DNA of 64,000 nucleotides from Flavobacteriaceae bacterium. Its GTDB lineage: Bacteria > Bacteroidota > Bacteroidia > Flavobacteriales > Flavobacteriaceae. Within the stretch, counting starts at the first letter, position 1. Every line of letters begins with the position of its first letter. The position numbers and the translations under genes are program-made. The DNA lies in NCBI GenBank assembly GCA_023558315.1, contig JAMJVX010000003.1, forward strand, positions 1-64,000. The letters are read 5' to 3'. Below, in pieces: positions 61,985 to 64,000 of the stretch. The notes under the pieces were generated by a model, which was given only the letters and a program-made list of their open reading frames with translations, had not been told where the DNA came from and made no database searches.

Positions 61985-62626
61985 TTATTGATTTATATAA
62001 TAGTCTTTATATAACTTTTTGTCAAAAGTAAAAAAATCATTTGGCAATGGTTTGTTTTTTTCAATATATTCTAAAGTTATCGTGGTTTGTTCTTTATTTA
62101 CTACCTGTATTATTTTATAAGGCAATACTTTTTCTCTATCTATTCCAATGAGTAAATAGCTGTTTTCTTCTCCATTAGGAATTAATTTCACGTATTGCAA
62201 CTCAATGTTATTTTGAATAGTTTGTTTTATATCCCAAGTGTAAGTATAGATTGATTTATATTCACTTAAAAAACGTAAAGGATTTTGAAACATTAATTCT
62301 TCTGTATCTTTTGGGTCAATAATCGTTACTTCTTCATTTTCATTAGAAATCAAATACGCTTTCTCCCCATCAAATAATTGTAACACGTCAAAAATTTCTA
62401 GTTTATATTTTCCTTTAGCATAAATCAGTTTCCCTTCAAGTTCATTCGCAGCGTTTAATTGTGTATTACTCCTCGCTAGAATTTTAAATTCTATTGTCAC
62501 ATTATCAAAGGCGTTTATATTCTTATTTACACTATTTAATAATTTTTCTATTGCGTCATTATCCTTTTGTTGCGAAAAACCATAAGACAACGTTACAACA
62601 AATAACAAAAACAATTTTACTTTCAT
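61985..62626 (-). CDS. lolA: outer-membrane lipoprotein carrier LolA-like
   Basis: The 213-aa periplasmic protein has a signal peptide (MKVKLFLLFVVTLSYGFSQ) and a LolA-type half-barrel. The pattern FDNVTIEFKILARSN, GKLIYAKGKYKLEIFDVLQLFDGEKAYLISNENEEVTI and the late ITLEYIEKNKPLPNDFFTFDKKLYKDYY is typical of Bacteroidetes LolA. It would ferry lipoproteins to the outer membrane, relevant given the many lipoproteins here. It lies 8 bases after ftsK and 8 before the LptF/G gene. Confidence 0.88.
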   Translation of the reverse strand: MKVKLFLLFVVTLSYGFSQQKDNDAIEKLLNSVNKNINAFDNVTIEFKILARSNTQLNAANELEGKLIYAKGKYKLEIFDVLQLFDGEKAYLISNENEEVTIIDPKDTEELMFQNPLRFLSEYKSIYTYTWDIKQTIQNNIELQYVKLIPNGEENSYLLIGIDREKVLPYKIIQVVNKEQTTITLEYIEKNKPLPNDFFTFDKKLYKDYYINQ

Positions 62627-62634
62627 ATTTCCAT

Positions 62635-64000
62635 TTATCCTTTTAAAAATTGGTCTAAATGCACTAGGTCTGTAATTAGCACTTTTCGCGCTTTACTTCC
62701 TTCAAATGGACCTACAATCCCTGCGGCTTCTAACTGATCCATAATTCTTCCCGCTCTATTATATCCCAATTTAAGTTTTCTTTGAATGAGTGAGGTAGAC
62801 CCTTGTTGCGCAGTGACTAAAATCTCCGCCGCTTCTCTAAACAATTCGTCTCTTTGATTGGGGTCATCTTCCAATGCCTCTGATTCCTCTCCTTTATATT
62901 CTGGCAATATATATGCGTCTGAATACCCCGTTTGAGCACCTATATAATCTACTATTTCATTTACTTCTGGCGTATCTACAAAGGCACATTGTATTCTTAT
63001 TAAGTCATTTCCTTGCGTATATAACATATCTCCTCTTCCAATAAGTTGGTCTGCGCCGTTGTTATCTAATATCGTTCTAGAATCTATTTTTGAAGTCACT
63101 CTAAAAGCAATTCTAGCAGGGAAATTTGCTTTAATAACCCCTGTAATCACATTTACTGAAGGGCGTTGCGTCGCTATAATAAGGTGTATTCCAACAGCAC
63201 GCGCCAATTGAGCCAAACGAGCAATAGGCATTTCTACCTCTTTTCCTGCGGTCATTATCAAATCTGCAAATTCATCTACCACTAAAACTATATAGGGCAA
63301 ATACTTGTGGTCATTATTGGGGTTAAGTTTTCGACTTTTAAACTTTTGATTGTACTCCTTTAAATTTCGGCACCCTGCATTTTTTAATAACTCATATCGG
63401 TTATCCATTTCTATACACAACGAATTTAAAGTGTTAATCACCTTTTTATTATCCGTAATTATTGACTCCTCAGAATCGGGAAGCTTTGCCAAATAGTGCC
63501 TTTCAATTTTATTATAAATACTAAGTTCTACCTTTTTAGGGTCTACCAAAACAAATTTTATTTCTGCTGGGTGTTTTTTGTAAAGCAAAGAGGTCAAAAT
63601 CACATTTATCCCCACTGACTTTCCTTGACCTGTCGCCCCCGCCATCAACAAGTGTGGCATTTTAGCTAAGTCCACTACAAAGGTTTCATTGCTAATGGTT
63701 TTTCCTAAGGCAATGGGCAATTCCATGTCTGCCATTTGGAATTTTTTAGACATAATCACAGAATACATAGAAACAATACTAGGTTTCTGATTAGGCACTT
63801 CAATACCAATAGTTCCTTTCCCTGGAATTGGGGCAATAATTCTAATCCCTAGCGCAGAAAGAGACAAGGCAATATCGTCTTCTAAATTTTTTATTTTAGA
63901 GATTCGTATGCCTGCTTCTGGAATAATTTCGTACAAAGTCACCGTGGGACCAATCGTCGCTTGGATATGCACTATTTTAATTCCATAATTTTCAAGTGTG
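62635..64000 (-). CDS. ftsK: DNA translocase FtsK, C-terminal part (cut by window edge)
   Basis: FtsK pumps chromosomal DNA at the septum and activates XerCD. The frame runs open through 64000, and the residues before the GTG at 63972 (TLENYGIKI) continue the family sequence, so the start is outside. The visible part of about 455 aa holds the end of the alpha domain, the beta RecA-like motor with Walker A GATGQGKSVG and Walker B VLVVDEFADL, the RLAQLARAVGIHLIIATQRP block, and the gamma winged-helix (TSLIQRKLKLGYNRAGRIMDQLEAAGIVGP). xerD, its usual partner, is at 13502. Confidence 0.96.
   Translation of the reverse strand, partial: TLENYGIKIVHIQATIGPTVTLYEIIPEAGIRISKIKNLEDDIALSLSALGIRIIAPIPGKGTIGIEVPNQKPSIVSMYSVIMSKKFQMADMELPIALGKTISNETFVVDLAKMPHLLMAGATGQGKSVGINVILTSLLYKKHPAEIKFVLVDPKKVELSIYNKIERHYLAKLPDSEESIITDNKKVINTLNSLCIEMDNRYELLKNAGCRNLKEYNQKFKSRKLNPNNDHKYLPYIVLVVDEFADLIMTAGKEVEMPIARLAQLARAVGIHLIIATQRPSVNVITGVIKANFPARIAFRVTSKIDSRTILDNNGADQLIGRGDMLYTQGNDLIRIQCAFVDTPEVNEIVDYIGAQTGYSDAYILPEYKGEESEALEDDPNQRDELFREAAEILVTAQQGSTSLIQRKLKLGYNRAGRIMDQLEAAGIVGPFEGSKARKVLITDLVHLDQFLKG

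Noticed and set aside
1-64000. CRISPR arrays, rRNA genes and insertion sequences
   Set aside because: No regularly spaced repeats, rRNA-like segments or transposase reading frames were seen.

Overview
The window is AT-rich, gene-dense bacterial chromosome and almost certainly comes from the Bacteroidetes, most likely family Flavobacteriaceae. Support comes from gene content (PorX and a PorD/DUF4835 protein of the type IX secretion system, a Bacteroidetes-type omega subunit, eukaryote-type NADP isocitrate dehydrogenase), Bacteroidetes gene orders (bamD-rpoZ-coaBC-DUF4835-recN and ftsK-lolA-lptG-ribB), many SxxC lipoproteins, and recurrent TAnnTTTG -7 promoter boxes in place of sigma70 sites. 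I do not name a genus. The right edge cuts ftsK and the left edge cuts an unidentified gene.

Layout. 1-771: the tail of an unknown gene and an unrecognised AT-rich ORF, the only part that looks accessory. 764-8908: cysteine synthase, a RimB-RimK fusion, aroA, a MazG-like hydrolase, a secreted glutaminyl cyclase, glyA, rplS and icd. 9018-16812: rpsA-lpdA, aroQ, a lipoprotein, xerD, and the coaE-ybbR-fabI cluster. 16927-24888: a small membrane protein, an SRPBCC/GyrI-like protein, crcB, an M28 peptidase, lysA, a DUF2147 protein that runs into tRNA-Ala(GGC), leuS and a SemiSWEET transporter. 24892-36505: a TauE/SafE permease, a large sortilin-type beta-propeller protein, lipoprotein Cu/Zn SOD, a DCC-family protein and a PlsC-like acyltransferase, an M14 peptidase, a large lipoprotein and lipB. 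36546-44542: porX, clpC, gyrA and a TPR protein. 44648-51320: the ilvD-ilvB-ilvN-ilvC-ilvA operon. 51488-54286: trxB, a small lipoprotein and a glycosyltransferase. 54390-59341: bamD, rpoZ, coaBC, DUF4835/porD and recN. 59405-64000: ribB, an LptF/LptG permease, lolA and ftsK.

The genes describe a protein-degrading heterotroph with amino-acid biosynthesis (Ile/Val, Lys, Ser/Gly, Cys, aromatic), an outer membrane built by Bam, Lol and Lpt machinery, and type IX secretion. I found no CRISPR array, insertion sequence, prophage, rRNA or classical defence system. No stretch longer than 300 bases lacks a gene.

I did not find a clearly new biological system. The most interesting items are local. The acyltransferase and DCC genes are in one frame, separated by a single stop, and the second has no ATG, GTG or TTG start. 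The DUF2147 stop codon lies inside the acceptor stem of tRNA-Ala. The riboflavin enzyme carries a GTP-cyclohydrolase-like domain that has lost its zinc cysteines. The cysteine synthase GTG start can be sequestered in a perfect hairpin. The TAnnTTTG boxes themselves create false TTG starts.
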